64,000 bases of DNA, taken from the NCBI RefSeq assembly GCF_000305785.2, contig NC_018868.3, positions 1,974,501 through 2,038,500 of the forward strand, in the 5' to 3' direction. The position numbers and the translations under genes are program-made. How positions within the stretch are numbered: the stretch's first letter is position 1; each line of letters opens with the position of its first letter. The notes below the pieces were generated by a model. It made no database searches. It saw nothing but the letters and a program-made list of their open reading frames with translations, and was not told where the DNA came from. The stretch is from Simiduia agarivorans SA1 = DSM 21679 (GTDB lineage: Bacteria > Pseudomonadota > Gammaproteobacteria > Pseudomonadales > Cellvibrionaceae). This document shows, one piece after another, positions 52,727 to 62,610 of the stretch.

Positions 52727-55700
52727 TTAGGAATCGTGTTCCAATTCCATATTGATGCCGAGCGAGCGGATTTCCTTCACCAGTACGTTGAAGGATTCCG
52801 GCATGCCGGGCTCCATGCGATGATCGCCGTCAACGATGTTCTTATACATCTTGGTCCGGCCGTTCACGTCATCCGACTTAACGGTAAGCATTTCCTGCAG
52901 GGTGTATGCGGCACCGTATGCTTCCAGTGCCCACACTTCCATCTCACCGAAGCGCTGACCACCGAACTGCGCCTTACCACCCAGCGGCTGCTGGGTAACC
53001 AGGCTGTAAGAGCCGGTCGAACGCGCATGCATCTTGTCGTCCACCAGATGGTTCAGTTTCAGCATGTACATGTAGCCAACCGTGGTCTGACGCTGGAAGG
53101 CGTCACCGGTGCGGCCATCGTACAACTGTACCTGACCACTCTCTGGCAGATCAGCCAGACGCAGCAGGGCTTTGATCTCAGTTTCCTTGGCGCCGTCGAA
53201 CACGGGGGTAGCCATGGGCACACCGGCACGCAGGTTTTGCGCCAGAGCGATCACTTCGTCGTCGGACAGGGAGGCGATATCCTCCTTGCCAACCACTTCG
53301 CCAGTCTTGTTGTAGATCTCTTCCAGAAACTTGCGCAGATCGGCAACTTTACGCTGCTCTTCCACCATGGCATTGATCTTGTCGCCGAGACCTTTGGCCG
53401 CCATACCCAGGTGCATTTCCAGCACCTGACCCACGTTCATCCGCGAAGGAACACCCAATGGGTTCAGTACGATATCCACGGGCACGCCGTTTTCATCGTA
53501 AGGCATGTCTTCAACCGGCATGATCACGGAGATAACACCTTTGTTACCGTGACGACCGGCCATCTTGTCACCGGGCTGGATGCGACGCTTGATAGCCAGG
53601 TAAACCTTAACCACCTTGAGCACACCGGGTGACAGGTCGTCACCGGTTTCCAGCTTGCGCTTCTTGTCTTCGAACCGCTCGTCGAGGATCTTGCGACGCT
53701 CAATCAACTGCGCTTCGGCGGCATCCAACTGCTCGTTGAGCGCGTCATCAGCCATGCGCAACTTGTACCACTGCTCGAACGGCAGATCGTTCAGAATCTC
53801 GTCGGTCAGGGCTTCGCCTTTTTTGACACCCTTACCGGAAGACACTTTCTGACCAACCAACGCGGCGCGCAGGCGCTCGAAGGTGGCCGCTTCCATGATG
53901 CGGTACTCTTCGTTCAGGTCCTTGCGCACCTTGTCCAGCTGGGCTTTCTCAATTTCTTTCGAACGCTGGTCTTTTTCAATGCCGTCGCGGGTAAACACCT
54001 GCACGTCGATCACGGTACCGCGGGTACCGGTGCCAACACGCAAAGAGGTGTCTTTCACGTCAGACGCTTTTTCACCGAAGATCGCACGCAGCAACTTCTC
54101 TTCCGGCGTCAGCTGGGTTTCACCTTTCGGCGTTACCTTGCCCACCAGAATGTCGCCCGGGCCCACTTCCGCACCGATGTACACAATGCCGGATTCGTCC
54201 AGTTTCGCCAGCGCACCTTCACCCACGTTGGGAATATCGGCGGTGATTTCTTCGCTGCCGAGCTTGGTGTCACGGGCAATACAGGTCAGTTCCTGAATGT
54301 GAATGGTGGTGAAACGATCTTCCTGTACCACGCGCTCGGAGACCAAAATGGAGTCTTCGAAGTTGTAACCGTTCCAGGGCATGAACGCGATGCGCATGTT
54401 CTGACCCAGTGCCAACTCGCCCATATCCACTGACGGACCGTCTGCGAGCACATCGCCGCGGGCAATCACGTCACCGGTTTTCACGATCGGACGCTGGTTG
54501 ATACAGGTGTTCTGGTTTGAACGGGTGTACTTGGTGAGGTTGTAGATATCTACACCCGCATCACCGGTTTCCACCTCGGCGTCATTCACTTTGACCACGA
54601 TGCGCGAGGCATCCACACGGTCAACCACGCCACCACGCTTGGCTACCACACACACGCCGGAGTCAACCGCAACGTGACGCTCCATACCGGTACCCACCAA
54701 TGGCTTTTCAGCCTTCAGCGTAGGTACAGCCTGGCGCTGCATGTTAGAACCCATCAATGCACGGTTGGCGTCATCGTGTTCCAGGAATGGAATCAGGGAC
54801 GCAGCCACCGACACTACCTGACGTGGACTCACGTCCATGTAGGTCACTTCGGACGGCGCCTTGAGGGTAAATTCGTTCAGGTGACGAACGGATACCAGCT
54901 CTTCGGACAGCTTGCCGTTTTTATCGACGCCGGCGGATGCCTGAGCAATTACCTGCTCGGCTTCGTTAATCGCAGACAGGTATTCGATATCGTCGGTAAC
55001 CTTGCCGTCGATCACTTTGCGATAAGGGCTTTCCAGGAAGCCGTAATCGTTAGTGCGGGCAAAGGTTGCCAAGGAGTTGATCAGACCGATGTTCGGACCT
55101 TCAGGCGTTTCGATCGGACATACGCGACCGTAGTGGGTCGGGTGTACGTCACGCACTTCGAAGCCTGCGCGCTCACGGGTCAGACCGCCTGGGCCAAGTG
55201 CCGATACACGGCGCTTGTGCGTCACTTCAGACAGCGGGTTGTTCTGGTCCATGAACTGGGACAACTGGGAAGAGCCGAAGAACTCTTTTACTGCCGCAGC
55301 AACAGGCTTGGCGTTGATCAGATCCTGTGGCATCAGGCCTTCACTTTCGGCCATGGACAGACGCTCTTTCACGGCACGCTCAACGCGCACGAGACCAACG
55401 CGGAATTGGTTTTCTGCCATCTCGCCCACGGAACGCACGCGACGGTTACCCAGGTGATCGATATCGTCCACCACGCCTTTGCCGTTGCGGATTTCGATCA
55501 GGGTCTTCATCACGTCCACGATGTCGTCGTTGGACAGAACGCCTTCGCCGGTTTCGTCTTCGCGACCCAGGCGACGGTTGAACTTCATCCGGCCCACGCC
55601 AGACAGGTCGTAACGCTCCTGACTGAAGAACAGGTTCTGGAACAAGGTCTCGGCGGATTCCTTGGTGGGCGGCTCACCCGGGCGCATCATGCGATAGATT

Positions 55701-56812
55701 TCAACCAACGCCTCCAGTTCGGAGCGGGTCGGATCAACGCGCAGCGTATCGGAAATGAACGGACCGCAATCGATGTCGTTGGTGTACAGGGTTTCGATAC
55801 CGGTAACATTGGCTTCGCGCAGTGTCTCGAGCACCTCATCAGAGATCTCGGTATTACACTCCAGCAGCAGCTCGCCCGACTTCTCGTCGATAATGTCTTT
55901 TGCCAGCGCCTTGCCAACCAGGTAATCGTTTGGCACCACCAACTCGGTAATACCGGCTTTTTCCAGATCGCGGATATGCTTGGCGGTGATGCGACGACCT
56001 TCTTCGATCAGAACCTTGCCTTTCTTGTCTTTGATGTCGAAGGTTGCCACGTCACCACGCAGGCGGGAAGGCACCAACTCCAACACAAATTCACCGTCTT
56101 TATTGATGGTGTACTTGCTGGTTTCAAAGAACATATCCAGCATCTGCTCACTGGTGAAGCCCAGCGCGCGCAGAAGAATAGTGGCCGGCAGTTTACGGCG
56201 ACGGTCGATACGAACGAACAACAAATCCTTCGGATCGAATTCGAAGTCCAGCCAGGAACCGCGGTAGGGAATCACGCGCGCGCTGAACAGCAACTTGCCT
56301 GAAGAGTGGGTTTTGCCCTTGTCGTGGTCGAAGAATACACCGGGTGAACGGTGCAGCTGGGAAACGATCACACGCTCGGTACCGTTGATCACAAAGGTAC
56401 CGTTGTCGGTCATGAGCGGAATTTCGCCCATGTACACTTCTTGTTCTTTAATGTCCTTGATGGACTTGTTCGCTGATTCTTTGTCATAAATGATCAGCCG
56501 AACTTTTACGCGCAGGGGAGCCGCGTAGGTCACGCCGCGCAGAATACATTCATTAACGTCGAATGCCGCTTTGCCCAAGGCATAGCTGACATATTCCAGG
56601 GCTGCGTTCCCTGAATAACTCACAATAGGGAATACCGACTTGAATGCTGCGTGCAAACCGAAGTCTGTGCGAGCATCGGCAGACGCGTCTGCCTGGGTAA
56701 ACTTTCTGTAGGAGTCCAACTGAATCGCCAGGAGGTAAGGTACATCCATTACACTCGGCAGTTTGCCGAAGTCCTTGCGGATACGTTTTTTCTCAGTATA
56801 TGAGTAAGCCAT
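52727..56812 (-). CDS. rpoB: RNA polymerase subunit beta
   Basis: 1361 aa (E. coli 1342). Starts [20 protein letters not shown]. The rifampicin cluster I region reads [20 protein letters not shown] then [17 protein letters not shown], wild type at the usual Asp, His and Ser positions. Further landmarks: [17 protein letters not shown], the flap region, [15 protein letters not shown], and the C-terminal clamp segment [19 protein letters not shown]. It follows rplL after an attenuator hairpin. Confidence 0.99.
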   Translation of the reverse strand: MAYSYTEKKRIRKDFGKLPSVMDVPYLLAIQLDSYRKFTQADASADARTDFGLHAAFKSVFPIVSYSGNAALEYVSYALGKAAFDVNECILRGVTYAAPLRVKVRLIIYDKESANKSIKDIKEQEVYMGEIPLMTDNGTFVINGTERVIVSQLHRSPGVFFDHDKGKTHSSGKLLFSARVIPYRGSWLDFEFDPKDLLFVRIDRRRKLPATILLRALGFTSEQMLDMFFETSKYTINKDGEFVLELVPSRLRGDVATFDIKDKKGKVLIEEGRRITAKHIRDLEKAGITELVVPNDYLVGKALAKDIIDEKSGELLLECNTEISDEVLETLREANVTGIETLYTNDIDCGPFISDTLRVDPTRSELEALVEIYRMMRPGEPPTKESAETLFQNLFFSQERYDLSGVGRMKFNRRLGREDETGEGVLSNDDIVDVMKTLIEIRNGKGVVDDIDHLGNRRVRSVGEMAENQFRVGLVRVERAVKERLSMAESEGLMPQDLINAKPVAAAVKEFFGSSQLSQFMDQNNPLSEVTHKRRVSALGPGGLTRERAGFEVRDVHPTHYGRVCPIETPEGPNIGLINSLATFARTNDYGFLESPYRKVIDGKVTDDIEYLSAINEAEQVIAQASAGVDKNGKLSEELVSVRHLNEFTLKAPSEVTYMDVSPRQVVSVAASLIPFLEHDDANRALMGSNMQRQAVPTLKAEKPLVGTGMERHVAVDSGVCVVAKRGGVVDRVDASRIVVKVNDAEVETGDAGVDIYNLTKYTRSNQNTCINQRPIVKTGDVIARGDVLADGPSVDMGELALGQNMRIAFMPWNGYNFEDSILVSERVVQEDRFTTIHIQELTCIARDTKLGSEEITADIPNVGEGALAKLDESGIVYIGAEVGPGDILVGKVTPKGETQLTPEEKLLRAIFGEKASDVKDTSLRVGTGTRGTVIDVQVFTRDGIEKDQRSKEIEKAQLDKVRKDLNEEYRIMEAATFERLRAALVGQKVSSGKGVKKGEALTDEILNDLPFEQWYKLRMADDALNEQLDAAEAQLIERRKILDERFEDKKRKLETGDDLSPGVLKVVKVYLAIKRRIQPGDKMAGRHGNKGVISVIMPVEDMPYDENGVPVDIVLNPLGVPSRMNVGQVLEMHLGMAAKGLGDKINAMVEEQRKVADLRKFLEEIYNKTGEVVGKEDIASLSDDEVIALAQNLRAGVPMATPVFDGAKETEIKALLRLADLPESGQVQLYDGRTGDAFQRQTTVGYMYMLKLNHLVDDKMHARSTGSYSLVTQQPLGGKAQFGGQRFGEMEVWALEAYGAAYTLQEMLTVKSDDVNGRTKMYKNIVDGDHRMEPGMPESFNVLVKEIRSLGINMELEHDS

Positions 56813-56961
56813 CAGTATTCCCCAGCTTGTTCACGATTTGGGCTTTTGGAATCTCTGAGCCGATAAGTGCGGGTGGCACTTAATTGCTACATTTCGCCAG
56901 CATTTGCTGAACGCGAAAACACCGGTTTTCGCTCGACCTTTTACCGTAGGTCGTAAACGGC

Positions 56962-56993
56962 AAAAAGGCCGGCGGGTTTTACACCCGCCAGCC
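56962..56993 (-). terminator. Attenuator/terminator between rplL and rpoB
   Basis: On the minus strand GGC-T-GGCGGGT / ACCCGCC-G-GCC (about 10 bp with one mismatch, 5-nt loop) is followed by TTTTTG. E. coli has a partial terminator in the same place that lowers rpoBC transcription relative to the ribosomal genes; this one is probably equivalent. Confidence 0.8.
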
Positions 56994-57037
56994 CGAGTCA
57001 GCAGTGTTTGCTACCGACTGCGCTATGCAAAACCGAA

Positions 57038-57409
57038 TTACTTCAGCTCTACAGTTGCGCCAGCTTCTTCCAGCTCTTTCTTAGCGGCTTCAGCTTCTTC
57101 TTTCGCAACGGCTTCCTTGATGGTCTTAGGTGCGCCGTCTACCAGCTCTTTAGCTTCTTTCAGGCCCAGACCAGTGATACCGCGAACGGCCTTGATCACG
57201 TTAACCTTCTTGTCGCCAGCAGCAGCCAGTACGATGTCGAACTCGGTCTTCTCTTCAGCAGCCGCACCAGCGTCACCGCCAGCAGCAACAGCTACAGCAG
57301 CCGCTGCAGAAACGCCGAATTTTTCTTCCATAGCAGAAATCAGTTCCACAACGTCAGTTACGGACATTTCAGCAATTGCATTGATGATATCGTCTTTAGT
57401 CAGAGACAT
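57038..57409 (-). CDS. rplL: 50S ribosomal protein L7/L12
   Basis: 123 aa (E. coli 121). N-terminal dimerisation helices ([20 protein letters not shown]), an Ala-rich hinge (about 35-52), and a C-terminal factor-binding domain with [20 protein letters not shown]. The multimeric stalk protein that recruits EF-Tu and EF-G. 66 bp after rplJ. Confidence 0.99.
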   Translation of the reverse strand: MSLTKDDIINAIAEMSVTDVVELISAMEEKFGVSAAAAVAVAAGGDAGAAAEEKTEFDIVLAAAGDKKVNVIKAVRGITGLGLKEAKELVDGAPKTIKEAVAKEEAEAAKKELEEAGATVELK

Positions 57410-57475
57410 GACTCAATTCCTAAATTGTTTGAGCGTTAGCTCGAAAATGTTTATGCCTGCAGATAATCGTATTGA

Positions 57476-57970
57476 TTAAGCTGCGGCTTGCTCTTTCTGG
57501 TCGCGAATGGCCGCAATAGTGCGGACCAGCTTGCCAGCAGCTGCTTCTTTCATAGTGCTCATCAGGCGTGCGATAGCTTCGTCGTACGTTGGCAGGCTTG
57601 CCAACAGTGCGATATCTACCACATTGCCTTCGAAAGCGGCTGACTTCAGCTCCAACTTGTCGTTACCTTTGGCGAAGTCACGCAGAATACGCGCGCCTGC
57701 ACCTGGGTGCTCGTTGGAGAACGCAATGATTGATGGACCCACGAATGAGTCAACCAGACATGCGTAGTCAGTGCCCTCTACTGCGCGACGAGCCAGCGTG
57801 TTACGTACAACTTTCAGCCATACGCCGTTATCACGGGCTTCTTTGCGCAGCGCAGTCATAGCCGACACGGTTACACCGCGTGCGTCAGCTACTACTGCAG
57901 ACAGAGCGCTCTTAGCAGCTTCCTGGACTTCAGCGACAATCGCTTTTTTGTCTTCGAGTCCTAGTGCCAC
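57476..57970 (-). CDS. rplJ: 50S ribosomal protein L10
   Basis: 164 aa (E. coli 165). [20 protein letters not shown] start, [16 protein letters not shown] signature, and a C-terminal helix that binds L7/L12 dimers. It represses its own operon by binding the leader in many bacteria; a matching leader lies upstream. Confidence 0.99.
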   Translation of the reverse strand: MALGLEDKKAIVAEVQEAAKSALSAVVADARGVTVSAMTALRKEARDNGVWLKVVRNTLARRAVEGTDYACLVDSFVGPSIIAFSNEHPGAGARILRDFAKGNDKLELKSAAFEGNVVDIALLASLPTYDEAIARLMSTMKEAAAGKLVRTIAAIRDQKEQAAA

Positions 57971-58080
57971 GATCTTACTCCTGGATTTGATTAGCTCAGC
58001 TAATCGTTAACAAATCGGCACAACCACCACATAGCTGCTGTGCCGCGTTTTTCGGTGTATCAAATCCAGCAAAAAACTGA

Positions 58081-58140
58081 ATTGGGCCACCATCTGCGTA
58101 GGCGAATTACCATTAAAGGACAAACCTGCCTACGGTCTTT
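58081..58140 (-). promoter_or_regulatory. L10 leader (autoregulatory rplJ mRNA element)
   Basis: In the 216-bp gap between rplA and rplJ the minus strand has GACCGTAGGCAGG, then 23 nt later CCTACGCAGATGGTGG. These pair through GTAGG/CCTAC with the conserved asymmetric GCAGA/kink next to ACC/GGT. E. coli has nearly the same phrases (GACCGTAGG and GTAGACGGTG) at the L10-L12 binding site. Confidence 0.8.
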
Positions 58141-58186
58141 GATGGACCAGCTGACGCTGGCCCCCAAAGTACTTTTTGCTCTGGTC

Positions 58187-58882
58187 TTAGATGTCCAGAG
58201 ACGCCTGATCGATCAACAAACCCGGGCCCATGGTGGTGCTCAGGGTGATACGCTTCAGGTAAACACCTTTGGAAGAGGCTGGCTTGGCGCGCTTCAGATC
58301 GCCTACCAGCGCTTCCAGGTTTTCTTTCAGTGCCTTCTCTTCGAAAGACAGCTTGCCGATACCGCCGTGGACGATACCGCCCTTCTCGGCACGGTAGCGA
58401 ACCTGACCGGCCTTGGCGTTGTTAACCGCAGTCACAACATCGGGGGTCACAGTGCCGGTCTTGGGGTTTGGCATCAGGCCACGCGGACCCAGAACCTGAC
58501 CCAGAGCACCTACTACGCGCATAGCAGCAGGTTCGGCGATAACAACATCAAAGTCCATCAGGCCGCCTTTGATCTCGGCTGCCAGCTCGTCCATGCCCAC
58601 GTGCTCTGCGCCCGCAGCCTTGGCCGCTTCTGCATTGGCACCCTGAGCAAACACGGCCACGCGTACAGACTTACCGGTGCCGTGTGGCAGAGTAGTCGCA
58701 CCGCGAACGGTCTGGTCGGATTTACGTGGGTCAATACCCAGATTGACGGCAACATCTACGGTCTCACCGAATTTAACGGAAGACACTTCTTTCAGAAGAG
58801 CTACGGCTTCGGAGATGCTGTACAGCTTGGCGCCGTCTACTTTTTCGCGGATAGCGCGCTGACGCTTAGTTAACTTAGCCAT
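58187..58882 (-). CDS. rplA: 50S ribosomal protein L1
   Basis: 231 aa (E. coli 234). [20 protein letters not shown] start; the RNA-binding face includes [19 protein letters not shown]. Forms the mobile L1 stalk that moves E-site tRNA. In E. coli it represses rplK-rplA by binding the rplK leader. 2 bp after rplK. Confidence 0.99.
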   Translation of the reverse strand: MAKLTKRQRAIREKVDGAKLYSISEAVALLKEVSSVKFGETVDVAVNLGIDPRKSDQTVRGATTLPHGTGKSVRVAVFAQGANAEAAKAAGAEHVGMDELAAEIKGGLMDFDVVIAEPAAMRVVGALGQVLGPRGLMPNPKTGTVTPDVVTAVNNAKAGQVRYRAEKGGIVHGGIGKLSFEEKALKENLEALVGDLKRAKPASSKGVYLKRITLSTTMGPGLLIDQASLDI

Positions 58883-58884
58883 TC

Positions 58885-59316
58885 TTACAGACCCTCCACT
58901 TCCAGACCCATAGCGCGAGCAGAACCGGCGATAGTGCGCACTGCGGCGTCCATATCAGCAGCGGTCAGGTCAGGACGCTTGGTGTTAACGATCTCTTCCA
59001 GCTGAGCGCGGGTCACAGTGCCCACTTTCTGGGTATTCGGGCGGGGTGAACCGCTCTTGATACCAGCAGCCTTCTTCAGCAGGTAAGATGCCGGCGGCGT
59101 CTTCATGGTGAAGGTAAAAGAGCGATCACTGTATACACTGATCACAACGGGCACAGGTGCACCTACTTCCATATCACCGGTCTGGGCGTTGAACGCCTTA
59201 CAGAATTCCATGATATTCACACCGTGCTGACCCAGGGCTGGACCCACGGGCGGCGACGGGTTGGCCTTACCGGCCCCTACCTGCAGCTTAATATAAGCCT
59301 GAATTTTCTTAGCCAT
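58885..59316 (-). CDS. rplK: 50S ribosomal protein L11
   Basis: 143 aa (E. coli 142). N-terminal domain with the thiostrepton-relevant Pro-rich segment ([19 protein letters not shown]) and C-terminal rRNA-binding domain ([19 protein letters not shown]). GTPase-associated centre; needed for RelA activation. Starts the rplKA unit 159 bp after nusG. Confidence 0.99.
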   Translation of the reverse strand: MAKKIQAYIKLQVGAGKANPSPPVGPALGQHGVNIMEFCKAFNAQTGDMEVGAPVPVVISVYSDRSFTFTMKTPPASYLLKKAAGIKSGSPRPNTQKVGTVTRAQLEEIVNTKRPDLTAADMDAAVRTIAGSARAMGLEVEGL

Positions 59317-59420
59317 GATGTACTCCCATAGTTTGGGTGATTAACGCCTCGGATGGCATTGGCAGCGCCATCGTCTCCGGCTCCCCACACTCTGTACTTG
59401 ACGAGCAAAATACAGAGACG
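59317..59420 (-). promoter_or_regulatory. rplK leader with candidate L1-binding structure
   Basis: The minus strand carries GGGGAGCCGGAGACGATGGC, a 9-nt loop, then GCCATCCGAGG just before rplK. The 6-bp GATGGC/GCCATC stem beside a purine-rich internal loop resembles the L1 binding site that mimics 23S helix 76. A second inverted repeat CTCTGTA / TACAGAG (59390-59417) lies upstream. No convincing -35/-10 pair was found. Confidence 0.4.
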
Positions 59421-59421
59421 C

Positions 59422-59451
59422 GAAAACCTCCCCGCACGGAGCCCGTGCAGG
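59422..59451 (-). terminator. Possible terminator after nusG
   Basis: On the minus strand CC-GCACGG-GCT-CCGTGC-GG, then GAGGTTTTC. Short loop and a T4 run 4 nt past the stem; a weak intrinsic terminator or pause between nusG and rplK. Confidence 0.45.
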
Positions 59452-59475
59452 AAGGTGAATTTTACGAATTTACAC

Positions 59476-60009
59476 TCAGGTCTTTTCGACCTGACCGAAA
59501 TCCAGTTCTACCGGTGTGGAGCGACCGAAAATCAAAACTGCTACGCGCAGCTTGCTCTTTTCGTAGTTAACTTCTTCAACCACACCGTTAAAGTCGTTGA
59601 ACGGGCCATCGCATACGCGGACCATTTCACCGGGCTCAAAAATTGTCTTGGGCTTGGGCTTATCTGCAGAATCATCAACACGCTGCAGAATGGCCTGAGC
59701 TTCTTTCTCGGTAATTGGCGCAGGCTTGTCGGCCTTACCACCAATGAAACCCATCACGCGAGGCGTTTCTTTTACCAGGTGCCAAGTGTCGTCATTCAAC
59801 TCCATTTGGACCAACACATATCCCGGGAAGAATTTGCGCTCGCTCTTACGCTTTTGTCCGCCGCGCATCTCAACCACTTCTTCAGTGGGAACCAGCACGT
59901 CGCCGAACATATCCTGCATATTATGCAGTTCGATACGCTCCTTCAGCGAAGAGGCAACCTTCTTCTCAAACCCCGAGTAGGCGTGTACTACATACCAGCG
60001 CTTTGCCAT
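59476..60009 (-). CDS. nusG: Transcription antitermination factor NusG
   Basis: 177 aa (E. coli 181). NGN domain (about 1-115) with [20 protein letters not shown] and [14 protein letters not shown], and a C-terminal KOW domain (about 125-177) with [20 protein letters not shown]. Links RNA polymerase to the ribosome (through S10) or to Rho. 16 bp after secE, as in all close relatives. Confidence 0.99.
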   Translation of the reverse strand: MAKRWYVVHAYSGFEKKVASSLKERIELHNMQDMFGDVLVPTEEVVEMRGGQKRKSERKFFPGYVLVQMELNDDTWHLVKETPRVMGFIGGKADKPAPITEKEAQAILQRVDDSADKPKPKTIFEPGEMVRVCDGPFNDFNGVVEEVNYEKSKLRVAVLIFGRSTPVELDFGQVEKT

Positions 60010-60025
60010 TGCTCACCCTTAGTTA

Positions 60026-60394
60026 TCAACCGATAATCAGTGATGCCAGCCAACCCAGCACTGAATCCAGAGCCCACAAAATCAACGCCATAACGAATAC
60101 AACCGCCAGCACGATCAATGTGGTTTGGTTGGTCTCCTGGCGCGTGGGCCATACTACCTTGCGCACTTCCACCTGAGCTTCAAGCATCAGATTCCAGAAC
60201 GCAGCGCCCTTGGCGGTTTTCACAGCGATGAAGATAGCAACCAAACCGGCAGCCACCAGACCGAGGATGCGATACAGCAATGCCACCTCACCGAACTGGG
60301 AGTTGGCAACCGCCATGCCGGCCACTATAGCCAACACCAGCAACCACTTAATCAGATCGAAACGATATTCCGGGGCTTCGACTTTCGCATTCAT
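60026..60394 (-). CDS. secE: Preprotein translocase subunit SecE
   Basis: 122 aa (E. coli 127), the long proteobacterial form with three membrane helices (about 17-35, 40-58, 93-115). The conserved amphipathic helix and last membrane segment read EVRKVVWPTRQETNQTTLIV. It clamps SecY. It lies 32 bp past tRNA-Trp and is probably co-transcribed with it and nusG. Confidence 0.97.
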   Translation of the reverse strand: MNAKVEAPEYRFDLIKWLLVLAIVAGMAVANSQFGEVALLYRILGLVAAGLVAIFIAVKTAKGAAFWNLMLEAQVEVRKVVWPTRQETNQTTLIVLAVVFVMALILWALDSVLGWLASLIIG

Positions 60395-60426
60395 CAGGGA
60401 AACAACCCTTCATCACTCTTATAAAA

Positions 60427-60502
60427 TGGCAGGCCAGGAGGGACTCGAACCCCCAACACCCGGTTTTGGAGACCGGTGCTCTACCAATTGAACTACTGGC
60501 CT
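60427..60502 (-). tRNA. tRNA-Trp (anticodon CCA)
   Basis: 76 nt with encoded 3' CCA. Acceptor AGGCCAG / CTGGCCT, D-arm AGTTCAATTGGTAGAGC, anticodon loop CTCCAAA in a CCGGT/ACCGG stem, T-loop GGTTCGAGTCC. Located between tuf copy 2 and secE. Confidence 0.97.
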
Positions 60503-60523
60503 GTATTAGCTCACGCTAAAACT

Positions 60524-60561
60524 AAAAACCGGCAAACCGGGGCTTCACCCCAGCCTGCCGG
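60524..60561 (-). terminator. Hairpin and T-run after the second tuf gene
   Basis: On the minus strand CCGGCA ... TGCCGG encloses an inner GGGG-TGAA-GCCCC stem and is followed by TTTTTAGTTTT, 10 bp past the tuf stop. Likely a terminator of the tRNA-tuf transcript before tRNA-Trp. Confidence 0.7.
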
Positions 60562-60570
60562 CACAGATCA

Positions 60571-61764
60571 TTACTCGATGATCTTGGAAACAACGCCCGC
60601 ACCTACGGTACGACCGCCTTCACGGATCGCAAAGCGCAGACCGTCTTCCATTGCGATAGGTGCAATCAGGGTAACTTCCATCTGGATGTTATCGCCTGGC
60701 ATTACCATCTCAACGCCTTCTGGCAGCTCAACTGCACCAGTTACGTCAGTGGTACGGAAGTAGAACTGAGGACGGTAGCCTTTGAAGAATGGCGTGTGAC
60801 GACCACCTTCGTCCTTGGACAGTACGTATACTTCGCCCTGGAACTTGGTGTGCGGCTTGATTGAACCTGGCTTACACAGAACCTGACCACGCTCTACGTC
60901 GTCACGCTTGGTACCACGCAGCAGAACACCTACGTTCTCACCAGCACGGCCTTCGTCCAGCAGCTTGCGGAACATTTCAACACCGGTACAGGTGGTCTTG
61001 GTGGTGTCGCGGATACCAACGATCTCGATTTCCTCGCCCACTTTCACGATACCACGCTCTACACGGCCGGTTACTACAGTACCGCGACCAGAGATAGAGA
61101 ATACGTCTTCGATTGGCATCAGGAAGGCACCGTCGATGGCACGCTCTGGCTCAGGAATGTAAGAATCCAGAGTCTCTACCAGCTTCTTAACAGCGGTAGT
61201 ACCCATTTCTTTGTCGTCCTGACCGTTCAGGGCCATCAGCGCAGAACCGATGATAATCGGGGTGTCGTCGCCTGGGAATTCGTACTGGCTCAACAGCTCA
61301 CGAACTTCCATCTCAACCAGTTCCAGCAGCTCTTCGTCGTCTACCATGTCAGCTTTGTTCAGGAATACCACGATGTAAGGTACACCTACCTGACGGGACA
61401 ACAGGATGTGCTCGCGGGTCTGCGGCATGGGGCCGTCAGCAGCGGAACATACCAGGATAGCGCCGTCCATCTGGGCAGCACCGGTAATCATGTTCTTAAC
61501 GTAGTCGGCGTGGCCCGGGCAATCTACGTGTGCGTAGTGACGCACAGGTGAATCGTACTCTACGTGAGCAGCAGAGATGGTAATACCACGCTCACGCTCT
61601 TCTGGCGCAGAATCGATACCGTCGAAAGCAACTGCTTCACCGCCCCAAACTTCCGCACATACGCGAGTCAGAGCTGCGGTCAGAGTGGTTTTACCGTGGT
61701 CAACGTGACCGATGGTGCCCACGTTTACGTGGGGCTTGTTACGTTCAAACTTAGCCTTAGCCAT
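60571..61764 (-). CDS. tufB: Elongation factor Tu, copy 2
   Basis: 397 aa from ATG 61764; an ATG two codons earlier is only 3 nt from the AGGAG, while this start has 9 nt spacing and matches the start of copy 1. Protein identical to copy 1 (G1 GHVDHGKT, G3 DCPGH, G4 NKAD). It stands in the thr-tyr-gly-thr tRNA / tuf arrangement of E. coli tufB. Nucleotide differences from copy 1 are about ten, all silent, and the flanks are unrelated. Confidence 0.98.
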   Translation of the reverse strand: MAKAKFERNKPHVNVGTIGHVDHGKTTLTAALTRVCAEVWGGEAVAFDGIDSAPEERERGITISAAHVEYDSPVRHYAHVDCPGHADYVKNMITGAAQMDGAILVCSAADGPMPQTREHILLSRQVGVPYIVVFLNKADMVDDEELLELVEMEVRELLSQYEFPGDDTPIIIGSALMALNGQDDKEMGTTAVKKLVETLDSYIPEPERAIDGAFLMPIEDVFSISGRGTVVTGRVERGIVKVGEEIEIVGIRDTTKTTCTGVEMFRKLLDEGRAGENVGVLLRGTKRDDVERGQVLCKPGSIKPHTKFQGEVYVLSKDEGGRHTPFFKGYRPQFYFRTTDVTGAVELPEGVEMVMPGDNIQMEVTLIAPIAMEDGLRFAIREGGRTVGAGVVSKIIE

Positions 61765-61813
61765 TGCCATCGTCTCCTGTTTAGAGGGGCGCGAAACCGT
61801 TTTTCAAACAAAA

Positions 61814-61844
61814 CAAAAATCCGCAAAAGGCCAGCCTTTGCGGA
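61814..61844 (-). terminator. Terminator-like hairpin between tRNA-Thr(GGT) and tuf
   Basis: On the minus strand TCCGCAAAGG-CTGG-CCTTTTGCGGA (10 bp with one bulge) is followed by TTTTTGTTTTG. It lies right after the tRNA 3' end and about 50 bp before tuf, so it may attenuate tuf expression or help release the tRNAs. Confidence 0.75.
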
Positions 61845-61847
61845 AAC

Positions 61848-61923
61848 TGGAGCTCTTGACCGGAGTTGAACCGGTGACCTCACCCTTACCAAGGGTGTGC
61901 TCTACCAACTGAGCTACAAGAGC
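61848..61923 (-). tRNA. tRNA-Thr (anticodon GGT)
   Basis: 76 nt with encoded CCA. Acceptor GCTCTTG / CAAGAGC, D-arm TAGCTCAGTTGGTAGAGC, anticodon loop TTGGTAA in a CACCC/GGGTG stem, T-loop GGTTCAACTCC. Corresponds in place to E. coli thrT. Confidence 0.97.
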
Positions 61924-61958
61924 GTAAACCTTACATCTATTCACCCCAGCCAGAAGAC

Positions 61959-62032
<74 letters not shown>

Positions 62033-62093
62033 ATTGACTGACGAACATTTCCGGCAACAGCCAATCCGAAACTGAGCACCACCTTGGCGGCGC

Positions 62094-62295
62094 CTGCCAG
62101 ATTCAACATCTGGACTTCAATAATGGTGCAGGGGGATGGATTATTCCCTACGGTCGCCGCTATCGCGGCGCTCGCCTGCGCTTCGCTGGTCGTCGAACCA
62201 TCTCTCTGGTTCTCACTCCATCCCCAACGGGGATGCTTTCCAGCGACTGCCAGATTCAGCATCTGGACTTCAATAATGGTGCAGGGGGATGGATT
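62094..62295 (-). repeat. Direct repeat carrying the 3' end of tRNA-Tyr (rtT-like)
   Basis: Two 49-nt copies (62094-62142 and 62247-62295; one mismatch, A/G at the sixth base after CCAGATTC start) lie 153 bp apart. Each contains the last 19 nt of tRNA-Tyr including CCA, then TTATTGAAGT, and a CCAGAT/ATCTGG hairpin downstream on the minus strand. The right copy belongs to the real tRNA gene; the left copy is an orphan 3' end without the rest of a tRNA. E. coli tyrT has similar 178-bp repeats, each starting with a 19-bp copy of the tRNA 3' end. Confidence 0.88.
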
Positions 62296-62361
62296 CGAAC
62301 CATCGAAGCTTTCGCGTCAGATTTACAGTCTGATCCCTTTGGCCACTCGGGAACCCCTGCC
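62277..62361 (-). tRNA. tRNA-Tyr (anticodon GTA)
   Basis: 85 nt with encoded CCA and a long variable arm (class II). Acceptor GGCAGGG / CCCTGC, anticodon loop CTGTAAA in a CAGA/TCTG stem, T-loop GGTTCGAATCC. Corresponds in place to E. coli tyrU. Confidence 0.97.
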
Positions 62362-62364
62362 AAA

Positions 62365-62384
62365 GAGCCGGCAATTCTCCGGCT
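62365..62384. other. Small hairpin between tRNA-Thr(TGT) and tRNA-Tyr
   Basis: AGCCGG / CCGGCT with an 8-nt loop just upstream of tRNA-Tyr in the precursor. Possibly a processing signal. Confidence 0.4.
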
Positions 62385-62452
62385 CAAGCTTGTGCTTGTC
62401 AACCATTTTTATGAATAAATTCACAGGCTTAGAGCACAATGCTTAATAAAAA

Positions 62453-62528
62453 TGGAGCTGGTGAAAGGAGTTGAACCCTCGACCGCCTGATTACAAGTCA
62501 GATGCTCTACCAACTGAGCTACACCAGC
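62453..62528 (-). tRNA. tRNA-Thr (anticodon TGT)
   Basis: 76 nt with encoded CCA. Acceptor GCTGGTG / CACCAGC, D-arm TAGCTCAGTTGGTAGAGC, anticodon loop CTTGTAA, T-loop GGTTCAACTCC with two G-U pairs in the T-stem. First tRNA of the operon; corresponds to E. coli thrU. Confidence 0.96.
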
Positions 62529-62581
62529 AAAAAACCACCCAAAACACACCTTTTCAGGCCTGCCTGTAATGTGGAGGCGCG

Positions 62582-62610
62582 ATTCTAGAGAAACTTATCC
62601 GAGGACGCAA
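62582..62610 (-). promoter_or_regulatory. Promoter of the tRNA-tuf operon
   Basis: On the minus strand TTGCGT (62605-62610), 17 nt, TAGAAT (62582-62587), then CGCGCCTCC. It overlaps the last codons of the SPOR-protein gene and would start near 62575, about 47 nt before tRNA-Thr(TGT). Same -10/discriminator block as the S10 and str promoters. Confidence 0.75.

Noticed and set aside
52977..55480. Rifampicin-resistance changes in rpoB, and streptomycin changes in rpsL
   Set aside because: The usual Asp, His and Ser positions of the rif cluster and Lys43/Lys88 of S12 are wild type.
54674..56302. Long open frame (542 codons) on the plus strand opposite rpoB
   Set aside because: It is the mirror of a highly conserved GC-rich gene, with His/Gln-rich low-complexity text and no domain; a shadow frame.
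62124..62142. A second, complete tRNA-Tyr gene
   Set aside because: Only the last 19 nt match; there is no anticodon arm or 5' half upstream.
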